DNA of 49,491 nt from IMG/VR virus record IMGVR_UViG_3300028610_000946, positions 1 through 49,491 of that record. The stretch is one strand, 5' to 3'. The stretch comes from a virus. Below the pieces are notes generated by a model, which was not told where the DNA came from, did not search any database, and worked only from the letters and a program-made list of their open reading frames with translations. The position numbers were made by a program, and so were the translations under genes. This document shows, piece after piece, positions 41,525 through 48,698 of the stretch (the stretch's first letter is position 1; every line of letters starts with the position of its first letter).

Positions 41525-41718
41525 TTCGTTACTCCTAATAATAATTTTTCTATCTCGCTTTTAATTGCGCATAAAATATAGCCTTCTACTATATCGTATC
41601 CCATACAATTTATACACTCATGACAATAACCACTGCCGATACGGTTTATATTTTTCGGGCAATCTTGTTTATAAAATACCGTGTTCTGATGGACGTAATC
41701 AACCATGTAATCAATCAT
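41521..41718 (-). CDS. Small cysteine-rich protein
   Basis: 65 aa from ATG 41718 (RBS ggaggactcag). CPKNINRIGSGYCHECINCM supplies four cysteines for a zinc site. The upstream extension to 41811 overlaps another gene and lacks an RBS, so it is rejected. Confidence 0.6.
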   Translation of the reverse strand: MIDYMVDYVHQNTVFYKQDCPKNINRIGSGYCHECINCMGYDIVEGYILCAIKSEIEKLLLGVTK

Positions 41719-42232
41719 CTGAGTCCTCCACTTCATAAAGTGCTTGGCATTGTTCATTATTGTAGACATTATCAAGGGATCTTCCTGCGATTGCTCCACA
41801 ATGTGATACAAAACCGATCATGGTATTATTTACTTCTCGCCATTTGCATAGTTGGCAGTTTGGGGTTTTGCTTATTTTATGGCCGACGCATGTAACATTG
41901 ACGCTTTCTAATGATGTTAGATCTTCTCTGATTCCGACGAATGGTTGATCTTTCCAAGTATCCTGACCGGCTTCGAATGAGTCCTGCATATCTGTTAGAG
42001 AATAAGATACATCTTTTATAATTTTTGAATATTCAACCCCGTATTCATTATAAATCCACTCTTCAAACTTTTCATTCTTTTCCATTGATTTCTCCTGATA
42101 ATTATTAAACTTTTTACACGATTCACAAGGATTTGCACCGACACCATTAAAATAATAAAGACAGGTTTTGCATTTTCTTTTCATTTTATTTATCCTCAAT
42201 GTAATATCTTTTACGCCGTCTGGTAATGTCAC
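41711..42232 (-). CDS. Cysteine-rich hypothetical protein
   Basis: 173 aa from GTG 42232, which overlaps the exonuclease stop (GTGA); ATG 42184 after a weak site is an alternative. CKTCLYYFNGVGANPCESC forms an N-terminal zinc finger, and further CQLC and C residues lie near the C-terminus. Lies in the recombination cluster. Function unknown; an internal methionine (MEKNEKFEEW) could begin a second product. Confidence 0.6.
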   Translation of the reverse strand: MTLPDGVKDITLRINKMKRKCKTCLYYFNGVGANPCESCKKFNNYQEKSMEKNEKFEEWIYNEYGVEYSKIIKDVSYSLTDMQDSFEAGQDTWKDQPFVGIREDLTSLESVNVTCVGHKISKTPNCQLCKWREVNNTMIGFVSHCGAIAGRSLDNVYNNEQCQALYEVEDSDD

Positions 42233-43353
42233 TTCGATACCCTAAAAACACGCTTTTCGTCTTTCTGTTTGCTGTATGTTGCAATTGTAAACCCTTGGCC
42301 GTCTTTTATTTCGAGTTTATTTGTGTTTTCTTCTTCCAGGACGGCAGGCATATCTTTTACGTAATTCATAACGGTTGTTGTCAATTCTTTTTTGCGTTTC
42401 GGCATCAATCCGGCGGTTCCGATTTCTTTATTTATGCCACGGATTTCGTTAATCCAGGAGATTATATTTTTATCTTTATCCTGATCAAGTACGACCGTTC
42501 CATGCGGTGAGGGACATAATTTTTTGATGTCGTCAAAGTTCATTGCTTCGGGTGGTTTGCGTGGGATAACGAAACGTTCCCAGAACTCTTGATATTTTTC
42601 CAGCATTGCTTTTATTAGGTCGTCGTTTCGTTTTATTTTGAATATGTGATGGTATCCCATTTGGTTGAGGGTACATGTCCATTTTAAGGGCAATGCAATT
42701 TCTTTAACTATTCCAGAATCATCTTTTCTTATAATTCTATATTTATCAGCTTCATACTCATGGACTTCCCATCCTTCATCGACAAGATCTTGGGGATGTT
42801 TCGGAAAAACTAACACGCTGACTATTGCTTCTTGGAGGTCGGCGAGGTACATATTATGTTGACATTGGAGATTGTAGGACCTGGGGATTAGGTCTTTTTC
42901 GATGTCCCATTTTTTACGGAAACCCATGTCAAAGGCGGTTTTCCCTTCGTATAATACTTTATCACTGACTAATTCATAGAGATTGCCTTCTCTGTGTTTC
43001 CATTGCTCAAAACCTGAGAATATGCCGTCGACGTGGCAGCTCATCATCATAGGGTTTTTAAGATTGTTCATTTGTGGGTATAGTCGCTTTTCAAATACCC
43101 GCTCTTGATCAATAATTTTCAATCCGGTTTTCTGTTCGGTTAGGGCTATTGTTGCGCTTTCGAAGGCGTGACCGAAATCTGTAGATGCGTTTCCTTCGAA
43201 TCGTTCCCACCCATAACCGTTTTTTTCTGCAAATCCGGGGTCTAAATCTTCCATAATGTCCATCCAGACATCTAATTGTGTGCCGTATTCGTTTTGACCT
43301 AATACGGAACCGGATCGGCTGCCGCTGATGGTTGCACTGATTGGGATAGGCAT
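42229..43353 (-). CDS. YqaJ-type (lambda Exo-like) recombination exonuclease
   Basis: 374 aa. Nuclease motifs GHAFE (Glu65), HVDGI (Asp109), YEGKTA (Glu136, Lys138) and YNLQCQHNMYLA (Gln163/Gln165) match YqaJ/RecB-like viral exonucleases. It would resect DNA ends to give RecT its substrate. C-terminal 120 aa are helical and charged. It lies about 1.4 kb upstream of recT with only small genes between. Confidence 0.88.
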   Translation of the reverse strand: MPIPISATISGSRSGSVLGQNEYGTQLDVWMDIMEDLDPGFAEKNGYGWERFEGNASTDFGHAFESATIALTEQKTGLKIIDQERVFEKRLYPQMNNLKNPMMMSCHVDGIFSGFEQWKHREGNLYELVSDKVLYEGKTAFDMGFRKKWDIEKDLIPRSYNLQCQHNMYLADLQEAIVSVLVFPKHPQDLVDEGWEVHEYEADKYRIIRKDDSGIVKEIALPLKWTCTLNQMGYHHIFKIKRNDDLIKAMLEKYQEFWERFVIPRKPPEAMNFDDIKKLCPSPHGTVVLDQDKDKNIISWINEIRGINKEIGTAGLMPKRKKELTTTVMNYVKDMPAVLEEENTNKLEIKDGQGFTIATYSKQKDEKRVFRVSK

Positions 43354-43620
43354 TTATTCGTACTCCTTTAACAGTCTTAATTTTTCAAATTCTTCTATCT
43401 TTGATTCTAATTTCAATTTAAGATGATTTATTTGAGCAGTTGTTCTTATCGTTAAATGGGTTTTTGCATCATCGAAAGTTTGGAAATATTTATACCAGTC
43501 CGTATCTTTTTTTGTTTTTCTTCCACTTTCTTCTATATAAAAACATTTTGTTTCACCTGAAAACTGTATTTTTCTGATGTCGGTATAATTACTACTTACT
43601 TCATATGCTGTAATCATCAT
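43354..43620 (-). CDS. Hypothetical helical protein
   Basis: 88 aa; ATG 43620 or 43617 follows gaggaggct. TDWYKYFQTFDDAKTHLTIR begins a helix that runs to the end as a coiled coil. Located just after the structured RNA that follows the HNH gene. Function unknown. Confidence 0.65.
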   Translation of the reverse strand: MMITAYEVSSNYTDIRKIQFSGETKCFYIEESGRKTKKDTDWYKYFQTFDDAKTHLTIRTTAQINHLKLKLESKIEEFEKLRLLKEYE

Positions 43621-43634
43621 AGCCTCCTCAAGCT

Positions 43635-43660
43635 AAAAAGTGAGCCGGATGCGCTCCGGC
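43635..43660 (-). terminator. Terminator at the end of the HNH/RNA cassette
   Basis: On the minus strand GCCGGA-gcgca-TCCGGC followed by tcacTTTTT. It ends a transcript from the HNH/structured RNA stretch; part of it overlaps the low-confidence frame 43617-43814. Confidence 0.65.
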
Positions 43661-43980
43661 GGGCGTTGACTCGGTAAACATCAATTTGACCATTCTCGGC
43701 CGGATCCACTTTCCAGCCATGAAAAACCGATTTGCATCGTACTAATACTTCACTGTAGTAGGTATATATACATACTACAATGCACTCGTTTTCTGGTCTT
43801 TCGACCTCCTGCACTATGTACAGGGTTAATCACCGCACAGGCTAAATGATTAAAGAGGGTCAAAGGATTCTATTTCGGACTCCCCTCAATGGCTGGACAT
43901 TCCCAGCGTCACATCTAAGTCTTTCCGATACAGCACTATTCCGCAGTCAGCTGCCTTTGTTTGACTTTTGCACCGGCAGG
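43635..43980 (-). ncRNA. Structured RNA downstream of the HNH gene
   Basis: Minus-strand pairings include CATTGTAGTA/TACTACAGTG (43751-43782, one G-U), GGTC-GAAA-GACC with a GNRA loop (43795-43806), GGCTGG/CCGGCC (43698-43718, one G-U), GCTGG/CCAGC (43892-43907) and CAAAGG/CCTTTG (43954-43959 with 43861-43866). The stretch ends in a terminator. A basic frame, 43617-43814 with GTG start, overlaps it but looks less convincing than the structure. The neighbouring HNH gene suggests a mobile RNA-endonuclease cassette. Confidence 0.6.
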
Positions 43981-44349
43981 CTATGAAACCAACTTACTTC
44001 GCCTTAATTGGCTACGGTACTCGTTATTACATTTCTTGCAATCACTTGCTTTTCCATGGGAATAACTTTTATCAGTTCTAAATAAATTCCAAGGCAATAG
44101 TTTTTTACATCTCCTGCAAATAGCATTCCCACTTGCATCAGGTTTAAACTCTTTACTGCTTGCAATGATTTTCATATGCATTCTTGAATGTTCTTTCCTT
44201 GTCATGATTTTAAGATTCTTTGGATTATTATTTTTTTTATTGCCATCTATATGGTGAACAACGTTATTATTACCCATTTTCTCAGCATTCATTATTATTC
44301 TATGTTCATCGATAGTTGTTCCGTCTTTTAGTTTTATTTTCTTATACAT
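43981..44349 (-). CDS. HNH homing-type endonuclease
   Basis: 122 aa from ATG 44349 (RBS taggagtttatttt); longer frames run through the terminator and are rejected. NNVVHHIDGNKKNNNPKNLK and RKEHSRMHMK (His32/33, Asn46, His54) form the HNH_3 motif. A C-terminal CRRCKKLLP ... CKKC adds a zinc ribbon. Free-standing HNH endonucleases of this type spread by cutting related phages. It is flanked by a strong terminator upstream and a structured RNA downstream. Confidence 0.88.
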   Translation of the reverse strand: MYKKIKLKDGTTIDEHRIIMNAEKMGNNNVVHHIDGNKKNNNPKNLKIMTRKEHSRMHMKIIASSKEFKPDASGNAICRRCKKLLPWNLFRTDKSYSHGKASDCKKCNNEYRSQLRRSKLVS

Positions 44350-44366
44350 AAAATAAACTCCTACAC

Positions 44367-44431
44367 AAAAAAAGACCACTCGGCCAGTGGAAGGTGTAAC
44401 GGCACCTTTTAATCCACCGGCTGAATGGTCT
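44367..44431 (-). terminator. Long compound terminator upstream of the HNH gene
   Basis: On the minus strand AGACCATTCAGCCGGTGGA pairs with TCCACTGGCCGAGTGGTCT (19 positions, one mismatch, two G-U). The stem is extended by AAGGTG/CACCTT and followed by seven Ts. It ends the transcript of the upstream early genes, so the HNH gene would need read-through or its own promoter. Confidence 0.9.
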
Positions 44432-44469
44432 GTCAATCATCATCCGTTACTAATGATACAATAACAATA

Positions 44470-44757
44470 CTACGCCTTTTTCACATTGTCAAGGCAAAAT
44501 TTTATGAACCATGTGAGAGATAAATATATTACTGTAAAATTATCTGTGATACCATGAGAATATTCATAAAATACTTTATATCTTAGCGGTATAGGTTTCC
44601 ATTTATAATTCTCTGCCGTGCCATTCAATGCATATCTGGCAAGACCGAAACGGATCAATAGAAGTATCAGCGGTCCTGATTCTTTCATCGTCACATGCAC
44701 CGTATCGACTGTAAACGGCCATTCTTTGTCCGGGAATTGGGATTTAGTTAGTTTCAT
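44470..44757 (-). CDS. DUF2511-like protein
   Basis: 95 aa. FPDKEWPFTVDTVHV and ARYALNGTAENYKWKP match the WPFTVD / YALNGTA pattern of the DUF2511 (YebY-like) family. It starts inside the previous gene with coupled translation. Biological role unknown. Confidence 0.7.
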   Translation of the reverse strand: MKLTKSQFPDKEWPFTVDTVHVTMKESGPLILLLIRFGLARYALNGTAENYKWKPIPLRYKVFYEYSHGITDNFTVIYLSLTWFIKFCLDNVKKA

Positions 44758-44905
44758 TTGTTATTACCTGCATAATTAAAATAAATATTGCTATTGCAAA
44801 ACAGATTATAGTTATCACTGTATTGTCAGAAGCTATTCCGGAAAAAACCGAAACACCAAATGTAACACCAGAAGCAAAGCCCTGCTCTTGTTTAGTTGCT
44901 TTCAT
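44744..44905 (-). CDS. Small membrane protein
   Basis: 53 aa. One long hydrophobic segment VITIICFAIAIFILIMQVIT near the C-terminus, preceded by GFASGVTFGVSVFSGIASDN. Overlaps both neighbours by 14 bases. RBS gaggtgatttacaATG. Confidence 0.6.
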   Translation of the reverse strand: MKATKQEQGFASGVTFGVSVFSGIASDNTVITIICFAIAIFILIMQVITNETN

Positions 44906-45344
44906 TGTAAATCACCTCATCCATAATTTTTAATATTATAACCAATGTAGAAACCTTGATTTTCCCGCCTAATCGTTCCGGTAACGCTTCCCACGCTCTT
45001 TTATATTTTGAATCGTCGTTTTTTGTGCATATTGCGCAGTCGTAAGCGTCGTGGTCACATTCAATACAGTTGTGTTTAACTTTTTTACTTTTTTTATATA
45101 GCCTATCTTCATTTATTATTCTTAGTGGCGGTGGGGTTGGTTCTTCCGGTATTGGGGATAGTGATCTTTTATAAACACGAACAGGAAAATCATTAAATGA
45201 TACAATAAGAACGCCAGTATCATTATCTTCAATTACTATACATTTATCATTATTAAAGGCTTTTAAAAATTCATCTCCTATTCCGTTTGCATCAACGTCC
45301 AACTCATTATTATAAATATACTCTTTCCCGATTTCAATAGTCAC
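44892..45344 (-). CDS. Cysteine-rich hypothetical protein
   Basis: 150 aa from GTG 45344 (after gggagagcgaa), 11 bases inside the upstream gene. The C-terminal CIECDHDAYDCAICTKN is a zinc-ribbon-like set. The N-terminal part IEIGKEYIYNNELDVDANGI is a small beta domain. Function unknown. Confidence 0.65.
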   Translation of the reverse strand: MTIEIGKEYIYNNELDVDANGIGDEFLKAFNNDKCIVIEDNDTGVLIVSFNDFPVRVYKRSLSPIPEEPTPPPLRIINEDRLYKKSKKVKHNCIECDHDAYDCAICTKNDDSKYKRAWEALPERLGGKIKVSTLVIILKIMDEVIYNESN

Positions 45345-45561
45345 TTTCGCTCTCCCTTTTAACAACCAATATAATAAATAACCCGACAATCCCGGCCAGG
45401 AAATAACATCCTGCAAGATTTACTTCATAATCCGGGGCTATTCTTGAAATATTCGTATAATTAAAAATAGCTTGCATTTTCCATTTTTGAAGAAAAGCAC
45501 CAGCGATTAGGAACTTTAATAAACACCATATCCAGGCTAATAGGATTATTGTTGTTTTCAT
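45334..45561 (-). CDS. Small membrane protein
   Basis: 75 aa from ATG 45561 (ATGA overlap with the upstream stop). Two hydrophobic segments (TIILLAWIWCLLKFLIAGAF and AGCYFLAGIVGLFIILVV). Function unknown. Confidence 0.65.
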   Translation of the reverse strand: MKTTIILLAWIWCLLKFLIAGAFLQKWKMQAIFNYTNISRIAPDYEVNLAGCYFLAGIVGLFIILVVKRESESDY

Positions 45562-45737
45562 TTTGCCCTCCGCTGATTTTGTTTTAGGTATTCGTTTATC
45601 TCTTCCAGATTCCATTTTCTCATTAAAAACTCGCATTTTGGACAATTAGCTTCATATCCACCAGTTTCATAAAAACTAACTATCACATTACTCCCACATT
45701 CCGGGCATTTGTATTTACTTATTGATGTTGTTTCCAT
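45558..45737 (-). CDS. Zinc-ribbon mini-protein
   Basis: 59 aa. YKCPECGSNVIVSFYETGGY then CPKC (about 32-35) is a classic zinc ribbon with a helical tail. It overlaps its neighbours by 23 and 4 bases. May bind DNA or RNA. Confidence 0.7.
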   Translation of the reverse strand: METTSISKYKCPECGSNVIVSFYETGGYEANCPKCEFLMRKWNLEEINEYLKQNQRRAK

Positions 45738-45846
45738 GTTTTTTATCCTTAATAGTTTTTTTTAATATTTCACAGCTTTTATTTCCCGGGCATTCTTTAC
45801 TAATACCAGCACATCCTATTAGTTTACAGATATCTTTTAATTTCAT
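45715..45846 (-). CDS. Small cysteine-containing protein
   Basis: 43 aa with LKDICKLIGCAGISKECPGN (four cysteines with the following CE). Starts by ATGA overlap with the previous gene. Not recognised. Confidence 0.55.
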   Translation of the reverse strand: MKLKDICKLIGCAGISKECPGNKSCEILKKTIKDKKHGNNINK

Positions 45847-46064
45847 AACCCTTGTAACTCCCTCAAAATAATTTCCTTATCATCACTATCAAGACACTCG
45901 TTTTTAATGAATCTTATCGTCTGTTTCTGTAGATCTTTTGATATTTTTACATCACCGGCTATCATGTTTATAGCGTTCCAGAAGTAGGCTTTATGTTTAT
46001 TTCTGCCGTCTTTTGCTGCTATTTTTAGCCAGGTTTCCAGGGTGTTAACTATCTTTTGATTCAT
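45843..46064 (-). CDS. Small helical protein
   Basis: 73 aa from ATG 46064; an in-frame ATG at 46085 is possible. Entirely helical, with LETWLKIAAKDGRNKHKAYF. Overlaps the YopX-like gene by 20 bases. Function unknown. Confidence 0.55.
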   Translation of the reverse strand: MNQKIVNTLETWLKIAAKDGRNKHKAYFWNAINMIAGDVKISKDLQKQTIRFIKNECLDSDDKEIILRELQGL

Positions 46065-46413
46065 GGATATTTCCGATGATTTCACAAGGGGTAGTATGTG
46101 GCGATAATGCAGTACATATACTTAATTGATATGTAAAACCTTTACTTCTTTCAAAAGAAAACATTCCACTTTTAAATATAATTTTTCCAAGTAAAATATT
46201 TTTTCGTGAATCTACCCATCTACAAAGATCACCGACAAAAATCTTTTTCCCCATTTTATCTTTTAATCCAGTGTATTGTTCGATGATTGTTTCACGACAT
46301 TTTATAAAAGCAACCCTTATAGTAACATCCTGCAATTCTTCCCATGTAACATATCTCCATTTTTCTTCATCGCCTGATGTCATGTCCCATACTCTAAACT
46401 CTAAATTATTCAC
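46045..46413 (-). CDS. YopX-family protein
   Basis: 122 aa from GTG 46413, preceded by ggtggaga. NNLEFRVWDM, EQYTGLKDKMGKKIFVGDLC and the end CEIIGNIHES match the YopX fold common in phage early regions. Function of the family is poorly known; it is thought to be regulatory or adaptor-like. Confidence 0.85.
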   Translation of the reverse strand: MNNLEFRVWDMTSGDEEKWRYVTWEELQDVTIRVAFIKCRETIIEQYTGLKDKMGKKIFVGDLCRWVDSRKNILLGKIIFKSGMFSFERSKGFTYQLSICTALSPHTTPCEIIGNIHESKDS

Positions 46414-46579
46414 TATTCTCCACCTCACTACATAACTGATTCATAAACTTAATACAGTATTTTTCCCTTGATAATTCGTTCAGGAAATAGAAAAGATCGT
46501 CGGATTTTATGCTTTTTATTTTGAATTGGTTTGCGGATTTTTCTATTTCTATTTGGATTTGGTCTATTGTTATGGTCAT
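46406..46579 (-). CDS. Small helical protein
   Basis: 57 aa, acidic/helical (TIDQIQIEIEKSANQFKIKS). Start overlaps the upstream stop by 4 bases; end overlaps the YopX-like start by 8. Not recognised. Confidence 0.6.
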   Translation of the reverse strand: MTITIDQIQIEIEKSANQFKIKSIKSDDLFYFLNELSREKYCIKFMNQLCSEVENSE

Positions 46580-47007
46580 GATTGTTCTTTCAGATATTTA
46601 TCTATTGGATTTTTCCAATCTTCTGGAATTTCGCCAATGAATAATTGATATTCGTAACAGTGCTTGTAATGACTTGAACCTGTATTAAACTTATATTCTC
46701 CGTCTGTTCTTCTGTTTAATAAAACATCCTGATGCCAAATCCCATATTTAGTGTTATCACAAAAATGAAGTGCTTTGTTTCTATTTTTCATTACAAATCT
46801 ATCTAATTGAGTGTAAGACTTTAAAAGCATTACTGCTAAAATAGCCCAAATAGTTATAGGCCAAGCCCATGTAGCAAAATAAGGACTTGCATCACTGTAT
46901 TTGTCTTTTTTAGTCATAATATTTCTTTTGTGGCATTCGTTAGATAGCTTAACCATGACAATCGTATACAAAAAAATGCTTGCTGGAATTATTAAAAATA
47001 GTATCAT
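46576..47007 (-). CDS. Membrane protein, two segments
   Basis: 143 aa. Hydrophobic segments at about 2-20 (ILFLIIPASIFLYTIVMV) and 45-65 (FATWAWPITIWAILAVMLL), then a hydrophilic domain with HFCDNTKYGIWHQDVLLNRR. Function unknown. Confidence 0.65.
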   Translation of the reverse strand: MILFLIIPASIFLYTIVMVKLSNECHKRNIMTKKDKYSDASPYFATWAWPITIWAILAVMLLKSYTQLDRFVMKNRNKALHFCDNTKYGIWHQDVLLNRRTDGEYKFNTGSSHYKHCYEYQLFIGEIPEDWKNPIDKYLKEQS

Positions 47008-47246
47008 TCCGTTCTCTCCCTCGGCTGATGATCAATACACAACCTGTTTTTATATTCTATTCTATCGCAGAAATCACATAATCTTACGCCTGATTTTTTG
47101 GCTCTGTAGAATGTATTTGCAGCTTTGTATAGGATTTTTGCTGTCATTAAGGCGAATGGAAAAGCTGTCCTTGACCATAAAATGTATTCACATATTTCGT
47201 CTGTTGCGCCGGGATATCCGGTTTTTATGGCGGTGTTGATTGTCAT
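47004..47246 (-). CDS. Small zinc-finger protein
   Basis: 80 aa. LCDFCDRIEYKNRLCIDH near the C-terminus is a compact zinc-finger motif (CxxC...CxxH). Coupled by ATGA on both sides. Function unknown. Confidence 0.6.
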   Translation of the reverse strand: MTINTAIKTGYPGATDEICEYILWSRTAFPFALMTAKILYKAANTFYRAKKSGVRLCDFCDRIEYKNRLCIDHQPRERTE

Positions 47247-47419
47247 TGATCCCTCTCGTCTGGTGAATCTATTGTCATGGTATAATTACAGCATTTAGGC
47301 CAGCCGTTTTTAAAACAATCGGCAGAATCTACTTTTAATTTTTTACCGCAAGTTTTACACCACACATATCCACGTTTTAATTTTGGGTGACATTCTGATA
47401 GGCTATTATATAGACTCAT
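47243..47419 (-). CDS. Zinc-ribbon mini-protein
   Basis: 58 aa. WCKTCGKKLKVDSADCFKNG and WPKCC form a zinc ribbon. Start overlaps the upstream gene by 4 bases. Unknown role. Confidence 0.6.
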   Translation of the reverse strand: MSLYNSLSECHPKLKRGYVWCKTCGKKLKVDSADCFKNGWPKCCNYTMTIDSPDERDQ

Positions 47420-47775
47420 GGTTTTACCGGCTTTCCTGTTATTTTTTCAAATTTATCACAATCGGCTTCTATAGTGTAATCAAGTCCAAGTTTTTTGAAC
47501 TCTTCGACAGTTTGACCTTTTATTCTTCTATCATAAAACGTAACGTATCCACGCTGTTTATTTTTCTTTTCCTGCTGTTCTTTAGCTATCTCCAACGCTT
47601 TAAAATCGGGTCCGCTTTCACCGAATAACTGTTTTTCTTTTTCGGCAAGAAGAATAAAAAACATTTCACGCTGATTTATAAAACGTCCTTCATCAAAACT
47701 CATCTTTAATCTCAATGCATCAATTCTTTTTGACTCATCTTCGGTTATACTGCCAAGATTTATTTGCTTTGTCAT
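47416..47775 (-). CDS. Hypothetical charged protein
   Basis: 119 aa, helical and lysine/glutamate-rich, with ALRLKMSFDEGRFINQREMF near residue 20. Coupled by ATGA overlap to the preceding gene. Not recognised. Confidence 0.6.
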   Translation of the reverse strand: MTKQINLGSITEDESKRIDALRLKMSFDEGRFINQREMFFILLAEKEKQLFGESGPDFKALEIAKEQQEKKNKQRGYVTFYDRRIKGQTVEEFKKLGLDYTIEADCDKFEKITGKPVKP

Positions 47776-48023
47776 TTTGTTACCTCAATATTATAAGCAC
47801 ATTTACTGAATGATTGTAAATATTCTTGTAATTTGCTTTCTTCTATTACTGCTATGAGTAATTTATCTGTAACAGCTTTAATTTTAATATCTCCGCCGTG
47901 TTCCCATCCCTGTAAGCCAAGCCATATATAATATTCATCTTTTATTTTTTCAAATTTCACGACCGTTCGGGTTGAATGGTAGTAATGGTGTTTACATGTA
48001 TCTGGTTCGGTCTGGTTTGTCAT
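47772..48023 (-). CDS. Hypothetical protein
   Basis: 83 aa. Beta-rich centre (DEYYIWLGLQGWEHGGDIKI). Second gene of the leftward early operon, coupled by ATGA. Function unknown. Confidence 0.6.
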   Translation of the reverse strand: MTNQTEPDTCKHHYYHSTRTVVKFEKIKDEYYIWLGLQGWEHGGDIKIKAVTDKLLIAVIEESKLQEYLQSFSKCAYNIEVTK

Positions 48024-48229
48024 TTTGTTACTCCATATAATTCTAACGCTCTTTTAAAACTTCCTGTTTGTGTAAAGCCTTTTCCAATATATACTCTAAA
48101 GCCAGTACATGCTTTATCGTTAATAATTATAGTTCTAAGAATTAATTTTTTACTTTCAATTTTTACGCCACATTGGGATAATATTATTGTTTCGTAGGAA
48201 AGTTCTTCTAATTTTTCTTTCACACTCAT
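48020..48229 (-). CDS. First gene of the leftward early operon (unknown)
   Basis: 69 aa from ATG 48229, 7 bases after AAGGAG; an ATG at 48235 lies too close to that site. SQCGVKIESKKLILRTIIIN and GFRVYIGKGFTQTGSFKRAL suggest a small alpha/beta protein. Its place as first gene after the early promoter suggests an early regulator or host-takeover protein, but no family is recognised. Confidence 0.6.
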   Translation of the reverse strand: MSVKEKLEELSYETIILSQCGVKIESKKLILRTIIINDKACTGFRVYIGKGFTQTGSFKRALELYGVTK

Positions 48230-48250
48230 GCTCATACTCCTTATATATAA

Positions 48251-48278
48251 TATATACCTACAACTATTGATATGTCAA
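48251..48278 (-). promoter_or_regulatory. Leftward early promoter
   Basis: Minus strand TTGACA (48278-48273), 16-base spacer, TATATA (48256-48251), then AAGGAG and the ATG at 48229. It would drive the long minus operon. Confidence 0.75.
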
Positions 48279-48538
48279 GTAAAATAAAAAATACCTTTTT
48301 TCCTTAATTACTTCGGTTCTACGGCCTATGTAGAAACACTATGATAATATAAGTAATATAAACTATATGAGCAGTTTTACAAGACTGTAAAAACAGAAGG
48401 TAAAAAGGTATAAAGGTATAATAAGTAAAAGTATAAGTATAAGTATATATATAGTATAGATTTAGATTTATTATATTATATACCTTTTATGTTTATTTTA
48501 TTACTTTATACCTTTTTTATGGCGTTTGTGTATTTTTC
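48279..48538. other. AT-rich repeat region, candidate origin or control region
   Basis: No gene. A motif AAAGGTATA / TATACCTTT occurs five times: inverted at 48291-48300, 48480-48488 and 48508-48518, direct at 48402-48412 and 48412-48420. Repeats of aagtat (48424-48446) and hairpins TTCTAC/GTAGAA (48317-48335) and TTTTAC/GTAAAA (48375-48392) lie between. The region separates the leftward early and rightward promoters. Iteron-like layout suggests an origin or a multi-site operator. Confidence 0.55.
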
Positions 48539-48567
48539 TTGACATATAGAATATTGTGTATTACAAT
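48539..48567 (+). promoter_or_regulatory. Strong rightward promoter
   Basis: TTGACA (48539-48544), 17-base spacer, TACAAT (48562-48567). The transcript would start near 48574 and meet a terminator at 48657-48682. Confidence 0.75.
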
Positions 48568-48615
48568 TTATTATTGATTTTATTTTATACAAATAGTTTT
48601 TATGTAAATCTTATT

Positions 48616-48637
48616 TAAGGAGAATACCATGAAATAG
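48616..48637 (+). CDS. Two-codon minigene (ATG AAA TAG)
   Basis: A near-perfect RBS (taaggag, about 48616-48622) precedes ATG 48629, AAA, TAG 48635-48637. Phage minigenes of this type can drain tRNA when overexpressed (the lambda bar story). The transcript is promoter, minigene, terminator with nothing else. Chance is possible because it is so short. Confidence 0.35.
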
Positions 48638-48656
48638 CTGTTTAAAACTCAGCAAC

Positions 48657-48682
48657 GCCGGTCTTTGTGATCGGCTTTTTTT
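48657..48682 (+). terminator. Terminator after the minigene
   Basis: GCCGGTC-tttgt-GATCGGC (7 bp, one G-U) followed by seven Ts. Its end, cggctttttttatgtta, is identical to the 7333-7349 terminator tail. Confidence 0.85.
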
Positions 48683-48692
48683 ATGTTATACT
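48665..48692 (+). promoter_or_regulatory. Terminator-overlapping promoter, leaderless layout
   Basis: A weak TTGTGA (48665-48670), 16-base spacer and TATACT (48687-48692), ending 6 bases before the ATG at 48699, which has no RBS. The -35 lies in the terminator loop. Confidence 0.5.
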
Positions 48693-48698
48693 ATATCC

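Noticed and set aside
43617-43814. 65-aa basic protein starting at GTG on the minus strand
   Set aside because: The composition is unlike the neighbours, and the DNA is better explained by hairpins and a terminator of an RNA. It has an aggagg motif just inside the frame, so it cannot be fully excluded.
44350-44436. Upstream extension of the HNH gene
   Set aside because: It would translate through a 25-bp terminator and lacks an RBS; ATG 44349 has one.
48279-48538. CRISPR array
   Set aside because: The repeats are 9-11 bases, in both orientations and unevenly spaced, so not a CRISPR layout.
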